64,000 nucleotides of DNA, from NCBI RefSeq assembly GCF_026262575.1, contig NZ_JAPKFL010000005.1:1-64000 (forward strand), given 5' to 3'. A model generated the notes under the pieces. That model did no database searches. It was not told the origin of the DNA and was given only the letters and a program-made list of their open reading frames with translations. The stretch comes from Streptomyces marinisediminis (GTDB lineage Bacteria; Actinomycetota; Actinomycetes; Streptomycetales; Streptomycetaceae). Shown piece by piece: positions 41,970 to 51,273 of this stretch. Numbering within the stretch: position 1 is the first letter of the stretch; every line of letters begins with the position of its first letter. Position numbers and translations under genes: made by a program.

Positions 41970-42081
41970 ACCGTGCCCGTGTGAACCGCGCCCGTGTGAA
42001 CCGCACCCGCGTGAACGCGCCCGCGTGGACCGCGCCGCGTGGACCGCGCCGCGTGGACCGCGCCGTGTGGACCGCGCCCGT
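41966..42081. repeat. Minisatellite of eight 14-15-base units
   Basis: Units begin GTGAACCGCGCCCGT or GTGGACCGCGCCGC and start at 41966, 41981, 41996, 42011, 42025, 42039, 42053 and 42067. The first three are 15 bases; the next four are 14; the last is 15. The first unit covers the stop codon of the DUF309 gene. The array looks like replication-slippage DNA. Confidence 0.85.
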
Positions 42082-42514
42082 GGTGACGTTCCCGAGCGCC
42101 GTCGTCACGGAAGGTGCGGACTCTTGACCTCTCGTTGTAACCACAGGTAACGAGCCGGTGAGCTGCGCCGATTCCGGTGGAGCGACCGCCTCCGCGGCCC
42201 CGGGTGGGCGGTGCGCCCAGGATGCGGTGCGGCAGGTGTGCGGCGTGCACAGGGGTGGTGCCCGGTGCCCCACTAGCGTCCGTGGCGACCGTGCACCGTA
42301 CACGCGCAGCGCTGCCCACCGCCGCCGGCGGCGGGAGCTGCGCCGCACCGCTGGGGGCAGTCATGCAGAGGATGGTCGAGCAGTCACCGTACCGCCGCGC
42401 ACGCCGTGACGGAACAGGCCCGCGCGCGCTCCGCCGTCCCGCCGCGCGCGCCCGGGTCCACTCCCATGCCCGCGTCCGGGTCCGTGCCGCGCGCCGTCCG
42501 CCGGGGAGCGCCTC
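42082..42514. other. Intergenic region, no confident gene
   Basis: This stretch has AT-richer patches near 42115-42150 (TTGTAACCACAGGTAACGAG), which may be promoter DNA for the gene at 42515; GTAAC occurs twice, 11 bases apart. Small frames starting near 42158 and 42177 have no recognisable product. Confidence 0.4.
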
Positions 42515-43105
42515 GTGATCGCCGCGTCGCCCTTACCGTGGCTCGTCAGCTTCGGCGAGGCGCCCCCGGCCGAACTGCGCGGCTACCAGGGGAGCGTGGT
42601 GCAGGCCCCGCGCGGCAGCGCCGTGGAGTCGCTGCTGGCCATGCGCCACCACGGCGCCGACGTGGGGGCGGTGCTCATCTGCCTCGTCCACGAGCTCGCC
42701 CACATCCCCATCACCCCCGAGGACGGGCCGTGGCAGTGGCCGCCGCCCAGCGCGCTGTGCCGCCGCCGCTCCACCCGGTGCAGCACGGTCGACGGCGACG
42801 GCGTGGACTACCGCCCCTGCGCCGCCCGCTTCTGGCTCCGGCCGCCGGAGACGCCCGGGGTGCTCACCGACGGCCACACCCTCTACGACACCCTCTGCCG
42901 CGTCCGCTCGCTGCGCCGGCGCACGCCCCCGGGCCGTCCCGCCGACGCCCCCGGCTTCGACCCGTCCGTCGAGGGCGTACCCTACGGCGCCGTAGGTCCG
43001 CAAGAATCGCCCCAGGGGCCCCACGGGTCCCACGGGTTGGACCCGCGGGACCCCGCGTACCACGCGCGGGACGTGGACGGTCAGTACTACCGCTGGACGT
43101 CGTGA
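42515..43105 (+). CDS. Hypothetical protein, no recognised family
   Basis: The 196-residue protein starts at GTG with GGGGAG upstream. The N-terminal 70 residues look globular (LPWLVSFGEAPPAELRGYQG, then VLICLVHELAHIPIT). Two cysteines occur in SALCRRRSTRCST and one in YRPCAARF. The C-terminus is rich in Gly/Pro/Asp/His. HELAHI resembles a metalloprotease start but lacks the second His spacing of HExxH (H-E-L-A-H does fit HExxH), so a zinc site is possible. It may be an orphan gene; the context gives no hint. Confidence 0.5.
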   Translation: MIAASPLPWLVSFGEAPPAELRGYQGSVVQAPRGSAVESLLAMRHHGADVGAVLICLVHELAHIPITPEDGPWQWPPPSALCRRRSTRCSTVDGDGVDYRPCAARFWLRPPETPGVLTDGHTLYDTLCRVRSLRRRTPPGRPADAPGFDPSVEGVPYGAVGPQESPQGPHGSHGLDPRDPAYHARDVDGQYYRWTS

Positions 43106-43145
43106 CGCGCGCGCACCGCCGCCACGGCCCGTACGGAGGGAACGC

Positions 43146-44501
43146 ATGCGCATCGGGGTCCGGCTGGGCGCCCGCGAGCTCCGCGCCGCGCTGCTCGACG
43201 GCGAGCGCGTCCGCGGCTCCGCCACCGCCTGCCTCGGCGCCCCGGGCGCGGCGGCGCTCCCCGCGGAGGCGGCCCGGGTGCTGCGCGCGCTGCTGCCCGC
43301 CGCGCCCGCCCAGGTCACCTCGGTGACCTGGGACGTCTCCGCCCGCCTCGCCGCCGCGCTGACCTCGCCCGCCGAGGGCGGGGCCACTCCGCCGGTGGGC
43401 GCGCTGCGGCTGGTGCCCCGGCCACCGGCCGTGCCCGCCGCCGGCGGCCACCCGGCCGCCCTCGTGCGGGCGCTGGTCGCCGGGCGCGGCACCGCCCCCG
43501 GCGGACACGACCTGTTCGGCACCGAACTGGCCCCGCTGGACGTGGCCGCCGTCCTGCGCCGCGCGGAGGCGCTCAGCGGGGCCGGGATCACCACCGTCGC
43601 CGTCACCGCCACCGGGGCCACCGCCCGCCCGGAACACGAACTGGAGGCCGCCGCCGCCATCCTGGGCCGCTTCCCGCACCTGCGGCTGTGCCTGTCCCAC
43701 GAGACCGGCGGGCTGGGCCTGCTCGAACGCGAGGCCACGACCGTCTTCAACGCCGCCCTGCTCGACCCGGCCGACGCCCTGGTCACCGGGTGCGAACAGG
43801 TCACCCGGGCGCTGCCGGGGGCGCCGGCCTGCTGGTTCGCCACCGGCGACGGCGGCCGGGTCTCGGCCCGCCGCCTGAGCTGGCTGCCCGTGCTGGGGCT
43901 CGCCGCGACCGAGGCGGCCGCCCTCATCGCCGCCGCCCGGCTCGCCGGCGGCGCCGACGCCCTGGTGCTGCTCGTCACGGGCGGCACGCTCACCGTCGGC
44001 CAGGTCCGCGAGGGGCTGCCGCACGTCGAGGCGGACCTGCCGGGCATCGGCGGCGTCCGGACCGCGGCGCCCCAGCCCGTTCTGACCACCGTGCCCGCCC
44101 GCACGGGCGGCCCCGCGCTGCTGGCCGGACGCAGCCGGCACACCACCGACGTGCTCGCGGCGCTGGACGAGCCGGGCGGCCGCGTCGCGGAGGAGCTGCG
44201 GCGCACGGCGCACGGCCGCGCCGTGCTGCTGCGTCCCGAGGCCGACCTCGCCGCCACGGGGGCCGCCTGCACCGAGCCGGGCGCCTGGCTCGACCTGCTC
44301 GTCCCGGTCGGCTCCGGACAGACGCTGCCCGACGTGCAGCGGGAGGCCGAGCAGCGCGCCCTGGGCCTGGTCGCCGCGCACGGCGCGGAGCCCGGCGCCG
44401 CCCGCATCGTGCGCTCCTCCGCCACGGCCGTGGGCTACCTGCGCATCTACCGGCTCCAGATACGGGCGGGCAGCGCCCCGGCCACGGAGGCCGCCCCGTG
44501 A
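43146..44501 (+). CDS. HyuA/oxoprolinase-like protein
   Basis: The 451-residue protein resembles the hydantoinase/oxoprolinase N-terminal ATPase-like domain. Recognisable parts are RIGVRLGARELRAALLDGE (start of the actin-like fold) and LSHETGGLGLLEREATTVFNAAL, equivalent to the SHE..ERT..N.Y region of HyuA. It lacks the large C-terminal portion of HyuA (about 680 residues). Its stop overlaps the DUF917 gene start (GTGA), so the two are probably functionally paired. The reaction is unknown. Confidence 0.65.
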   Translation: MRIGVRLGARELRAALLDGERVRGSATACLGAPGAAALPAEAARVLRALLPAAPAQVTSVTWDVSARLAAALTSPAEGGATPPVGALRLVPRPPAVPAAGGHPAALVRALVAGRGTAPGGHDLFGTELAPLDVAAVLRRAEALSGAGITTVAVTATGATARPEHELEAAAAILGRFPHLRLCLSHETGGLGLLEREATTVFNAALLDPADALVTGCEQVTRALPGAPACWFATGDGGRVSARRLSWLPVLGLAATEAAALIAAARLAGGADALVLLVTGGTLTVGQVREGLPHVEADLPGIGGVRTAAPQPVLTTVPARTGGPALLAGRSRHTTDVLAALDEPGGRVAEELRRTAHGRAVLLRPEADLAATGAACTEPGAWLDLLVPVGSGQTLPDVQREAEQRALGLVAAHGAEPGAARIVRSSATAVGYLRIYRLQIRAGSAPATEAAP

Positions 44502-45604
44502 CCGACGCCGCACCGCTGCGGCACATCGCCGCCGCCGACGTACCCCTGCTGGTCGCCGGGAACGAGCTGCTCAGCTCCGGCCGCGGCGCGGGCGGACTGG
44601 ACGGGCTGGCGCTGTGCGTGGCCGCCCTCCTCGAACGCCACGGACCCGTCCCGCTCATGCCGCTGGACGGGCTCTCGCCCGACGCCCGCTGCGCCGCCGT
44701 CGGCGCCGTCGGCGGCTTCGCCCCGCTGATGGAACTGCCTTTCAGCGGCGACGAGTTCGCCGCCGCGGTGCACGCGCTCCAGGACCGCACGGGCCAGCGC
44801 CTGGACGCGGTCGTGGCGCTCAACGCCGCCGGGCCCAACGCGCTCGTCCCCCTGGCCGCGGCGGCCGCGCTGGGCCTGCCGCTGGTGGACTGCGACGGGA
44901 TGGGCCGCATCCTGCCGCTCATCCACCAGACCACCTACGCGCTCGCCGGGCTGCCCATCACCCCGCTCGCCGCCGTCAGCGCCGCCGGGGACAGCGTGCT
45001 GCTGGAGACCTCCACGGCCCGCGCCGACCCGCTGCTGCGCGGTGTCGTCGACGCCGCGGGCGGCCTGATGACCTGCGCGATGTACCCGGCGACGGCCGGG
45101 CAGCTCCGCCACGCCGCCATCCGCGGCTCCACCAGCCGCATCATGCGGATGGGCGAGCTGCTCACCACCCAGACCCGCCACCCCGCCGTCCTGGCCGGGC
45201 TGGCCCGCACCGTCGGCGCCCGGCTGCTGGCCAGCGGCCGGGTGACGGCGCTCGACCTGCCCCACCCCACCGCGTCCGCCCAGCAGTACCCTTCGATGCC
45301 GACCAGCATCGTGGTCTCCGACCCGGCGGCCGACGGCCCGGTGGTGCGGCTGGAGGCGCAGAACGAGATCCTGCTGGCGCTGATCGACGGCGCCGTCGTC
45401 GCCGCCGTGCCGGACGTGGTGTGCCTGCTGGACCGTCAGGAGCTGCGCCCCGTCGGCCTGGAGGGCGTCGCCGTGGGGGACCATGTGGACGTCCTGGTGG
45501 TCCCGGCCGCGCCGATGTGGCACAGCGCCGCCGGACTCGCCCTGGCCGGGCCGCGCGCCTTCGGCTTCCCGGTGCGCCACCCGAACGAGGAAGGCAGTCG
45601 ATGA
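44498..45604 (+). CDS. DUF917 (S-methyl thiohydantoin desulfurase-type) protein
   Basis: The 368-residue protein matches DUF917: LLVAGNELLSSGRGAGGLDG, the metal/substrate loop LVDCDGMGRILPLI, and the C-terminal half with AQNEILLALIDGA. Family members have been linked to thiohydantoin ring desulfurisation. It shares 4-base overlaps with both neighbours. With the HyuA-like gene and a PucR regulator, it suggests breakdown of hydantoin or thiohydantoin compounds. Confidence 0.8.
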   Translation: MTDAAPLRHIAAADVPLLVAGNELLSSGRGAGGLDGLALCVAALLERHGPVPLMPLDGLSPDARCAAVGAVGGFAPLMELPFSGDEFAAAVHALQDRTGQRLDAVVALNAAGPNALVPLAAAAALGLPLVDCDGMGRILPLIHQTTYALAGLPITPLAAVSAAGDSVLLETSTARADPLLRGVVDAAGGLMTCAMYPATAGQLRHAAIRGSTSRIMRMGELLTTQTRHPAVLAGLARTVGARLLASGRVTALDLPHPTASAQQYPSMPTSIVVSDPAADGPVVRLEAQNEILLALIDGAVVAAVPDVVCLLDRQELRPVGLEGVAVGDHVDVLVVPAAPMWHSAAGLALAGPRAFGFPVRHPNEEGSR

Positions 45605-47175
45605 GCCCCAGCCGGCCCTCGGAGGCGCTGACCGTGGCCGAGTTGGTGCGCTTCGGCCCGCTCAGCGGCGCCCGCACGTACGCCGACGCCCACCTGGACC
45701 GGCCGGTCACCGGGGTCAGCCTCGTCTCCGATCTCGACCAGGCCCGCCGCTGCACCCCGCAGACGGCGATGGTGCTGCACCCGGCCGCCGCCCAGGGGAG
45801 CTGGGCGCTGGAGGCGGCGCTGCGGTTCGCCTGGGAGCGCAACGCCTCCTGCGTGGTGGCGCCCTCGGCGATCCCGGTCACCGGCTCCACCCCGCAGCTC
45901 GCCGAACGCCTGCGCATGCCGCTGCTGTCGGTGGCCGACCCGCCGCGGCTGGCGCTGGACCTGGCCGTCGCCATCGCCGACACCGACGCGGCCCGGGCCC
46001 GGCTGATCGCCCGCTGCGCCGTGCTGTTCGGGCAGCGCTCCAGCCTGCGCGGCATCGTCGGCGTCATCAACGCCGAGGTGCCCGGCGCCGTCGCCGCGCT
46101 GCTCACCCACGACGGCTACCTGCTGGCCGGCCGGGCGGCCGCCGGCGGGCCGCAGGACGCGGCGCCCGCCGAGGGCCAGCGGGTCACCGTGCCGGTGCCC
46201 GGCCCCGAGGGGCGGCCCTGGGCGGTGCTCGTCGCCCAGCTCAACGAGTCCGCGCCGGCCTGGGCGGAGACCGTCACCACCATCCTGGAGCTGGCCCGGG
46301 CCCCGATCACGGCGGCCGGGGCCGGGGTGCGGCTGTCCCTGTCGCACCAGGCCGGCCGGGACCGGCTGCTGCTGGAGACCCTGCTGCGCGGGGAGACCTG
46401 CCCGCCCGGGGAACCGGCGGCCACGGCCGACGGGCGGCGGGGTCCCGAGGGCGGCCGGGCCGCCGACGGCGGGGGGCTGCCCGCCGAGCAGATCGCCCGG
46501 GAGGCCGGGTGGCCGGTGGACGGGCGGCACGTGGCCGTCCAGCTCCGCCCGGCCCGTCCCGGCTCCACGGACCTCGACGGCGTCGCCCCCGGCGTCATCG
46601 CCGCCTGGCAGACCGGCCGCTTCGCCGCCCCGCTGGTGCCCGGGCCGGAGGGCTGGACCACCTGGTTCACCGGGACCGACGTCGAACAGGTCGTCCGGCT
46701 GGTGCGGCGCAGGCTCGCCCAGGCCCGCATACCGCTGCCGCTGGTCGCGGGCGTCGGTGAGGGGGGCGAGGGCGTGGAGGGGCTGCGCCGCTCGGTCGGC
46801 GAGGCCAAGCTCGCCGCCGCCGCGGCCGGCCGGCTGGGCGGCGGGACGGTGGAGCGGTACGGCAGCCTCGGACCGCGCGCGGTGCTGGCCGCGCTGCCGG
46901 TCGCCGACGTCGCCGCCGCGGCGCGCACGCTGCTAGCCCCGCTGCTGACCGACGCCAAGTCCCCGGTGCTGCTGACGACGCTGGCCGCCTTCCTGGACTG
47001 CGCGGGCTCCACCGGGGCCGCCGCGGCGCGGCTGGGCGTGCACCGCAACACCGTGCTCGGCCGGCTGGAGCGCATCCGGGCCCGCGGCGTGGACCCGGAC
47101 GCGCCCGACGACCGGCTAGCTTTGCACCTGGCCTGCCACGCCCTCCTCAGCACCGGCGCCGGGGACGGGGTCTGA
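45601..47175 (+). CDS. PucR family regulator of the hydantoin cluster
   Basis: The 524-residue protein has an N-terminal PucR domain (about 8-130; LTVAELVRFGPLSGARTYAD), a central domain and a C-terminal helix-turn-helix (LTTLAAFLDCAGSTGAAAARLGVHRNTVLGRLERI as its core). PucR in Bacillus activates purine degradation. Its ATG overlaps the DUF917 stop. It differs in architecture from the two PucR proteins at 2544 and 28233. Its last 60 bases overlap the convergent hyuB gene. Confidence 0.88.
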   Translation: MSPSRPSEALTVAELVRFGPLSGARTYADAHLDRPVTGVSLVSDLDQARRCTPQTAMVLHPAAAQGSWALEAALRFAWERNASCVVAPSAIPVTGSTPQLAERLRMPLLSVADPPRLALDLAVAIADTDAARARLIARCAVLFGQRSSLRGIVGVINAEVPGAVAALLTHDGYLLAGRAAAGGPQDAAPAEGQRVTVPVPGPEGRPWAVLVAQLNESAPAWAETVTTILELARAPITAAGAGVRLSLSHQAGRDRLLLETLLRGETCPPGEPAATADGRRGPEGGRAADGGGLPAEQIAREAGWPVDGRHVAVQLRPARPGSTDLDGVAPGVIAAWQTGRFAAPLVPGPEGWTTWFTGTDVEQVVRLVRRRLAQARIPLPLVAGVGEGGEGVEGLRRSVGEAKLAAAAAGRLGGGTVERYGSLGPRAVLAALPVADVAAAARTLLAPLLTDAKSPVLLTTLAAFLDCAGSTGAAAARLGVHRNTVLGRLERIRARGVDPDAPDDRLALHLACHALLSTGAGDGV

Positions 47176-48927
47176 GACCCCGTAGACGCGGGCGGCGTAC
47201 CCGGGGGAGACCTGCCGGTCCAGCACGTCCGCCCGCACCGCCTCCGGTGCGCGCTCGGCGGCGTCGCCGTACCCGCCGCCCCCGCCGGTGGCGCAGCGCA
47301 CCACGTCACCGGCGCGCAGCGGCAGCCCGTTGCACTTGAGCATCCGCCGCTCGTCCGGCCGCCCGGGGTTGACGACCACCTCGGGCCCGACCGCGTCCCG
47401 CCCGCCGGCCAGCCCCCAGGCGGGGGTCACCGAGCGCTCGAACCACAGCGAGACGGTGCAGTCCGCCAGCGCCGTGTACTCGCGCACCACCCCGTTGCCG
47501 CCCCGCCAGCGCCCCGGACCACCGGAGTCGGGCCGGATGCCGTAGTGGGTCACGCGCAGCGGGTACCGCGCCTCGAACACCTCCACCGGCAGGTCCTTGA
47601 GCGAGCCGTTGACGTTGTTGATCAGCGCGTCCTGCCCGTCCGACCCGCGCCAGGCGCCCCAGCCGCCCAGCGTCGCCTCCAAGCTGACGTAGTCGCGCGC
47701 CACGCGGGGGTCGGTGCCCGCGAACATCACCACCATCGAGTCGCCGTGGCTGGCCGCGGCCACCCGGTCGGGCAGCGCCGGGGCCAGCGCCTTGGCCACC
47801 AGGTCGATCAGCAGCCCCAGGTGCGAGAAGTACCACTGGCAGGCCGCGGGCGGCCGGGCGCCGAAGACCGATCCCTCCCGCACCCGCACGTGCAGCGGCC
47901 GGAACGAGCCGCCGTTGCCCGGCACGTCCGGGCTCACCAGCAGCTTGTAGCCCACCCGGCACGCCGAGACCGCCTGGGCCACCCCGCAGTTGACCGGGCC
48001 GGTGGTCTGGTCGGCGGACTCGGTGACGTCGAAGGTGAGCTCCGAGCCCGCCACGGTGACGCGCAGCCGCACCGCGACCGGGGTGTCCAGGTCGATGCCG
48101 TCGTTGTCCAGGAACCCCTCGGCGGTGTACACGCCGTCCGGGATGCGCGCGATCACCGCGCGCTCCAGCGCCTCGGTCTGCCGGAAGATCTCCTCGCGCG
48201 CCGCCCGCACCGTCGCCAGGCCGAAGCGTTCGACGATCTGGGCCAGCCGCACCTGTCCCATGCGGATGGTGGCGACCATGGCGTTCATGTCACCGGTCGT
48301 CGGGTAGGGGAAGCGGACGTTGGTGGCGATGGTGTCGACGACGCCGGGCACCTCGTGCCCGCCGGCCACCAGCTTCTGCGGGCCCATGCGCAGGCCCTCC
48401 TGGAAGATCGTCACCGAGTCCATCGACCCGCCCGGGTCCTTGGAGCCGACGTCGATCCAGTGCGCCCGGGTGGCGGTGAACCCGGCCAGCTCCCCGCCGA
48501 CGAACACCGGGCCGAAGATGGTGACGTCGTTCAGGTGCGTCCCGCCCAGGTAGCTGTCGTTGAGGATCCACACGTCCCCCGGCCGCCACGCGTCCCGGCC
48601 GAACCGCTCCTCGGTCGCCCTCGTGCAGCTCTCCAGGTTGCCCAGGAAGATGGGCAGCCCGGCGGACTGGCCGAGCACCTGGTGCTCGTCGTCCAGCAGC
48701 GCCACCACGCAGTCGCCGCACTCGTAGATGACCGGCGTGTAGGCCGAGCGCATCAAGGTGGCGTTCATGTCGTCCGCCGCGGCGATGAGCGCGTTGCGCA
48801 CGATCTCCACGGTGACCGGGTCCACCGCCGGCCCCGGCGCGTGCTCCGCGCCGTCCGCGGCGCCGTCCCGGCCCCGGGCGCCCGGGTGGTGCCGCGGGTC
48901 GCCCGCGCTTGCGTTCGCGCCGTTCAC
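47116..48927 (-). CDS. hyuB: Hydantoinase B/oxoprolinase subunit
   Basis: The 603-residue protein matches HyuB: DPVTVEIVRNALIAAADDMN, RSAYTPVIYECGDC, WILNDSYLGGTHLNDV and RWRGGNGVVREY. It works with HyuA in ATP-dependent hydrolysis of 5-membered imide rings such as N-methylhydantoin or 5-oxoproline. It starts at GTG 48927, overlapping the hyuA stop by 4 bases. The TAG stop at 47116 lies 60 bases inside the convergent PucR gene. Confidence 0.9.
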   Translation of the reverse strand: MNGANASAGDPRHHPGARGRDGAADGAEHAPGPAVDPVTVEIVRNALIAAADDMNATLMRSAYTPVIYECGDCVVALLDDEHQVLGQSAGLPIFLGNLESCTRATEERFGRDAWRPGDVWILNDSYLGGTHLNDVTIFGPVFVGGELAGFTATRAHWIDVGSKDPGGSMDSVTIFQEGLRMGPQKLVAGGHEVPGVVDTIATNVRFPYPTTGDMNAMVATIRMGQVRLAQIVERFGLATVRAAREEIFRQTEALERAVIARIPDGVYTAEGFLDNDGIDLDTPVAVRLRVTVAGSELTFDVTESADQTTGPVNCGVAQAVSACRVGYKLLVSPDVPGNGGSFRPLHVRVREGSVFGARPPAACQWYFSHLGLLIDLVAKALAPALPDRVAAASHGDSMVVMFAGTDPRVARDYVSLEATLGGWGAWRGSDGQDALINNVNGSLKDLPVEVFEARYPLRVTHYGIRPDSGGPGRWRGGNGVVREYTALADCTVSLWFERSVTPAWGLAGGRDAVGPEVVVNPGRPDERRMLKCNGLPLRAGDVVRCATGGGGGYGDAAERAPEAVRADVLDRQVSPGYAARVYGVSDPVPGAGAEEGVAGQVQS

Positions 48928-50972
48928 GCGGCCTCCTCCTGGACGACGAGCGAGCCGAAGGCGTCCACCGCGACGCGGTGGCCGGGCGGCACGACCGTGG
49001 TGGCCGTCGGTTCGGTGACGACGGCGGGCCCCGCGAAGGCGTGCCCGGCGCGCAGGTCCGCGCGCGCCACCACCGCCGTGCGCTCGGGCGCCCCGCCGAA
49101 GACGACCGGCCGGTGCCGTACGGGGAACGCGGGGTCCGAGGCGGCGGCCAGCGGCTCCGGCGCGGCGCGTCCGAGGTCGCCGAGCGCGGTGACCCGCAGG
49201 GTGGTGAACTCGATCGGCGCGCCGGGGTTGGCGTGCCCGTACCGCTCCCGGTGCTGGGCGGCGAACCGTTCGGCGACGACGCGGGGGAAGTCCGCGCCCG
49301 CGGGCTCCTCCGGGCTCGTCAGCGGCACCGTGAGGGTGTACTCCTGCGCGGCGTAGCGGATGTCGACGAAGGCCCGGGCGCGGCGGCGGTCGGCGGGGAC
49401 GCCCTCGCTGTCCAGCGAGCGCAGCGCCCGCTCGGCGGCCCGGGTCAGCCGGGCCGCGAGGTCGGCGCCGTCCAGGTCGGCGTCCCGACTGAGGTAGGGC
49501 TCGGCGAAGTCGCGCCGGATCTCGGTCTGGAGCATGCCCCAGGCGGACAGCGCGCCGGGGAAGCGCGGCACGATGACCTCCCCGATGCCCAGCTCCCGGG
49601 CCAGGAAGACGCTGTGCATCGGACCCGCGCCTCCGAAGGCGACCAAAGAGAAACGATTCGGCTCGATGCCGCGCGAGACCGTGATCGTGCGGATGGCCTG
49701 CGCCATCTTGGCGTTGGCCACGTCGCACACGCCCTCGGCCATGGCCCGCGCCGAGAGGCCGAGCCGCTCGCCCAGCGCGCCGAGCGCCCCCTCGGCCCGG
49801 TCGGCGTCCAGCGGCAGCCGGCCCCCCGCGAACCCGGCGCCGTCCAGCCGGCCCAGCACCAGGTTGGCGTCGGTGACCGTCGGTTCGGTGCCGCCGCGCC
49901 CGTAGCAGACCGGCCCCGGGTCGGCGCCGGCCGAGCGCGGGCCCACCCGCAGCCCGCCCGCCTCGGTGTACGCCACCGAGCCGCCGCCCGCGCCGATCGT
50001 GTGGATGTCCACCACGCTCATCAGCACCGGCAGGCCCTCCAGCCGGGCCTCGGCGGCCACGTCCGGAGCGCCGTCGACCACCAGGGACACGTCGAAGGAG
50101 GTGCCGCCCATGTCCACGCAGACGAGGTTCGGCCGCCGCAGCGTGCGGGCCAGGGCGACCCCGCCCATCGTGCCGCCGACCGGCCCGGACAGCAGCGTCT
50201 GCAGCGGGCGCCGGCGCGCGGTCTCCGCGCTGATCACGCCGCCGGAGGACTGCATCACGTGCAGCGGCGCCCCGGCCGTCGCCTTCCGCCGCGTGAGCGT
50301 GCCGGTGAGCCCGGTCAGGTAGTGCTGCACCACCGGGCCGATGTACGCCTCCAGCACCGCCGACGAGGTCCGCTCGTACTCGCGCCACTCGTTGGCCGCC
50401 TCGTGCGAGAGCGACACGGTGAGGTCCTCGCCCAGCTCCTGGACGAGCAGCTCCCGGGTGCGCAGCTCGTGGGCGGGGTTGACGTGGCTGAACAGGTAGC
50501 CCACGGCGAGGGCGGTGAAGCCTTCGGCGCGGAACCGCGCGGCGGCCCGGCGCACCGCGTCCTCGTCCAGCGGCTCGATCTCCGCGCCCGCCGCGTCCAG
50601 CCGCCCGCCCACGGCCACGACGTCCCGCAGCGGCACCAGCGGTTCGGGCTTGCGGTAGTGCAGGTCGTACAGCCGCTCGCGCGGGCCGCGCGCGATGTGG
50701 TAGGTGTCGGCCGCGCCCGCACTGGCCAGCAGCAGGACGCGGGCCCCGGTCCGCTGGAGCAGGGCGTTGAGCCCCTGAGTGGTGCCGTGCACCAGGAAAC
50801 CCACCTCGTCGCCCGGGCCCACGACGGACTCCAGGGCCGTCACCACGCCCCGCGTCAGATCCTGCGGCGTCGTGGCGGCCTTGCCCGCGCGGTAGCCCCC
50901 CGTCCCCTCGTCGTAGACCACGACATCGGTGAACGTGCCCCCGATGTCCATCGCCACCCGTAAGTCACCCAT
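48924..50972 (-). CDS. hyuA: Hydantoinase A/oxoprolinase subunit
   Basis: The 682-residue protein starts RVAMDIGGTFTDVVVYDEGT, the hallmark of HyuA. SLSHEAANEWREYERTSSAV and GGTSFDVSLVVDG are also present. It has an actin-like ATPase fold and forms a complex with HyuB. AGGAGG precedes the ATG. The bicistronic operon hyuA-hyuB points at the DUF917/PucR operon on the other strand. Confidence 0.92.
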   Translation of the reverse strand: MGDLRVAMDIGGTFTDVVVYDEGTGGYRAGKAATTPQDLTRGVVTALESVVGPGDEVGFLVHGTTQGLNALLQRTGARVLLLASAGAADTYHIARGPRERLYDLHYRKPEPLVPLRDVVAVGGRLDAAGAEIEPLDEDAVRRAAARFRAEGFTALAVGYLFSHVNPAHELRTRELLVQELGEDLTVSLSHEAANEWREYERTSSAVLEAYIGPVVQHYLTGLTGTLTRRKATAGAPLHVMQSSGGVISAETARRRPLQTLLSGPVGGTMGGVALARTLRRPNLVCVDMGGTSFDVSLVVDGAPDVAAEARLEGLPVLMSVVDIHTIGAGGGSVAYTEAGGLRVGPRSAGADPGPVCYGRGGTEPTVTDANLVLGRLDGAGFAGGRLPLDADRAEGALGALGERLGLSARAMAEGVCDVANAKMAQAIRTITVSRGIEPNRFSLVAFGGAGPMHSVFLARELGIGEVIVPRFPGALSAWGMLQTEIRRDFAEPYLSRDADLDGADLAARLTRAAERALRSLDSEGVPADRRRARAFVDIRYAAQEYTLTVPLTSPEEPAGADFPRVVAERFAAQHRERYGHANPGAPIEFTTLRVTALGDLGRAAPEPLAAASDPAFPVRHRPVVFGGAPERTAVVARADLRAGHAFAGPAVVTEPTATTVVPPGHRVAVDAFGSLVVQEEAA

Positions 50973-51273
50973 CGGCGCTCCTCCTCACCTCGCCTGGCGC
51001 CCCGCCCAGGCTACGCGTCCGGCGGTCGCCGGGGCGGGGGGCGGGCGCGCTTTCCCGGCCATGTCGCGCCCGGGCGGGCCCAGGTGGCGCAGGGGCGGCC
51101 GAGACAGGCCCCGGGAGGCACGGCAGTCCGCCGCGACCCGGGACGCACCGGCGCCGCACCGGGCCGCCGCCGCCCGGCCCGCCCGGGTGACGCGGCGAAC
51201 CGATCCCACGGAGCCCGCGACCGCACTACGCTGGAGCTCCCGACGAGGCCCGCACCAGCCGACGGAGCACGCG
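50973..51273. promoter_or_regulatory. Divergent intergenic region, hyuA and ImmA genes
   Basis: About 300 GC-rich bases between divergent starts. No frame is convincing. A possible -10 TACGCT occurs near 51228-51233, upstream of the ImmA gene, but no matching -35 box was evident. Confidence 0.35.

Noticed and set aside
42138..42154. GTAAC repeated in the 42.1 kb intergenic region as another TTAC-N6-GTAA site
   Set aside because: The two GTAAC are direct, not inverted, repeats. The arms do not form the palindrome.
43146..45604. A biosynthetic gene cluster in the 43-51 kb region
   Set aside because: No assembly-line, tailoring or transport genes are present; the families are catabolic.
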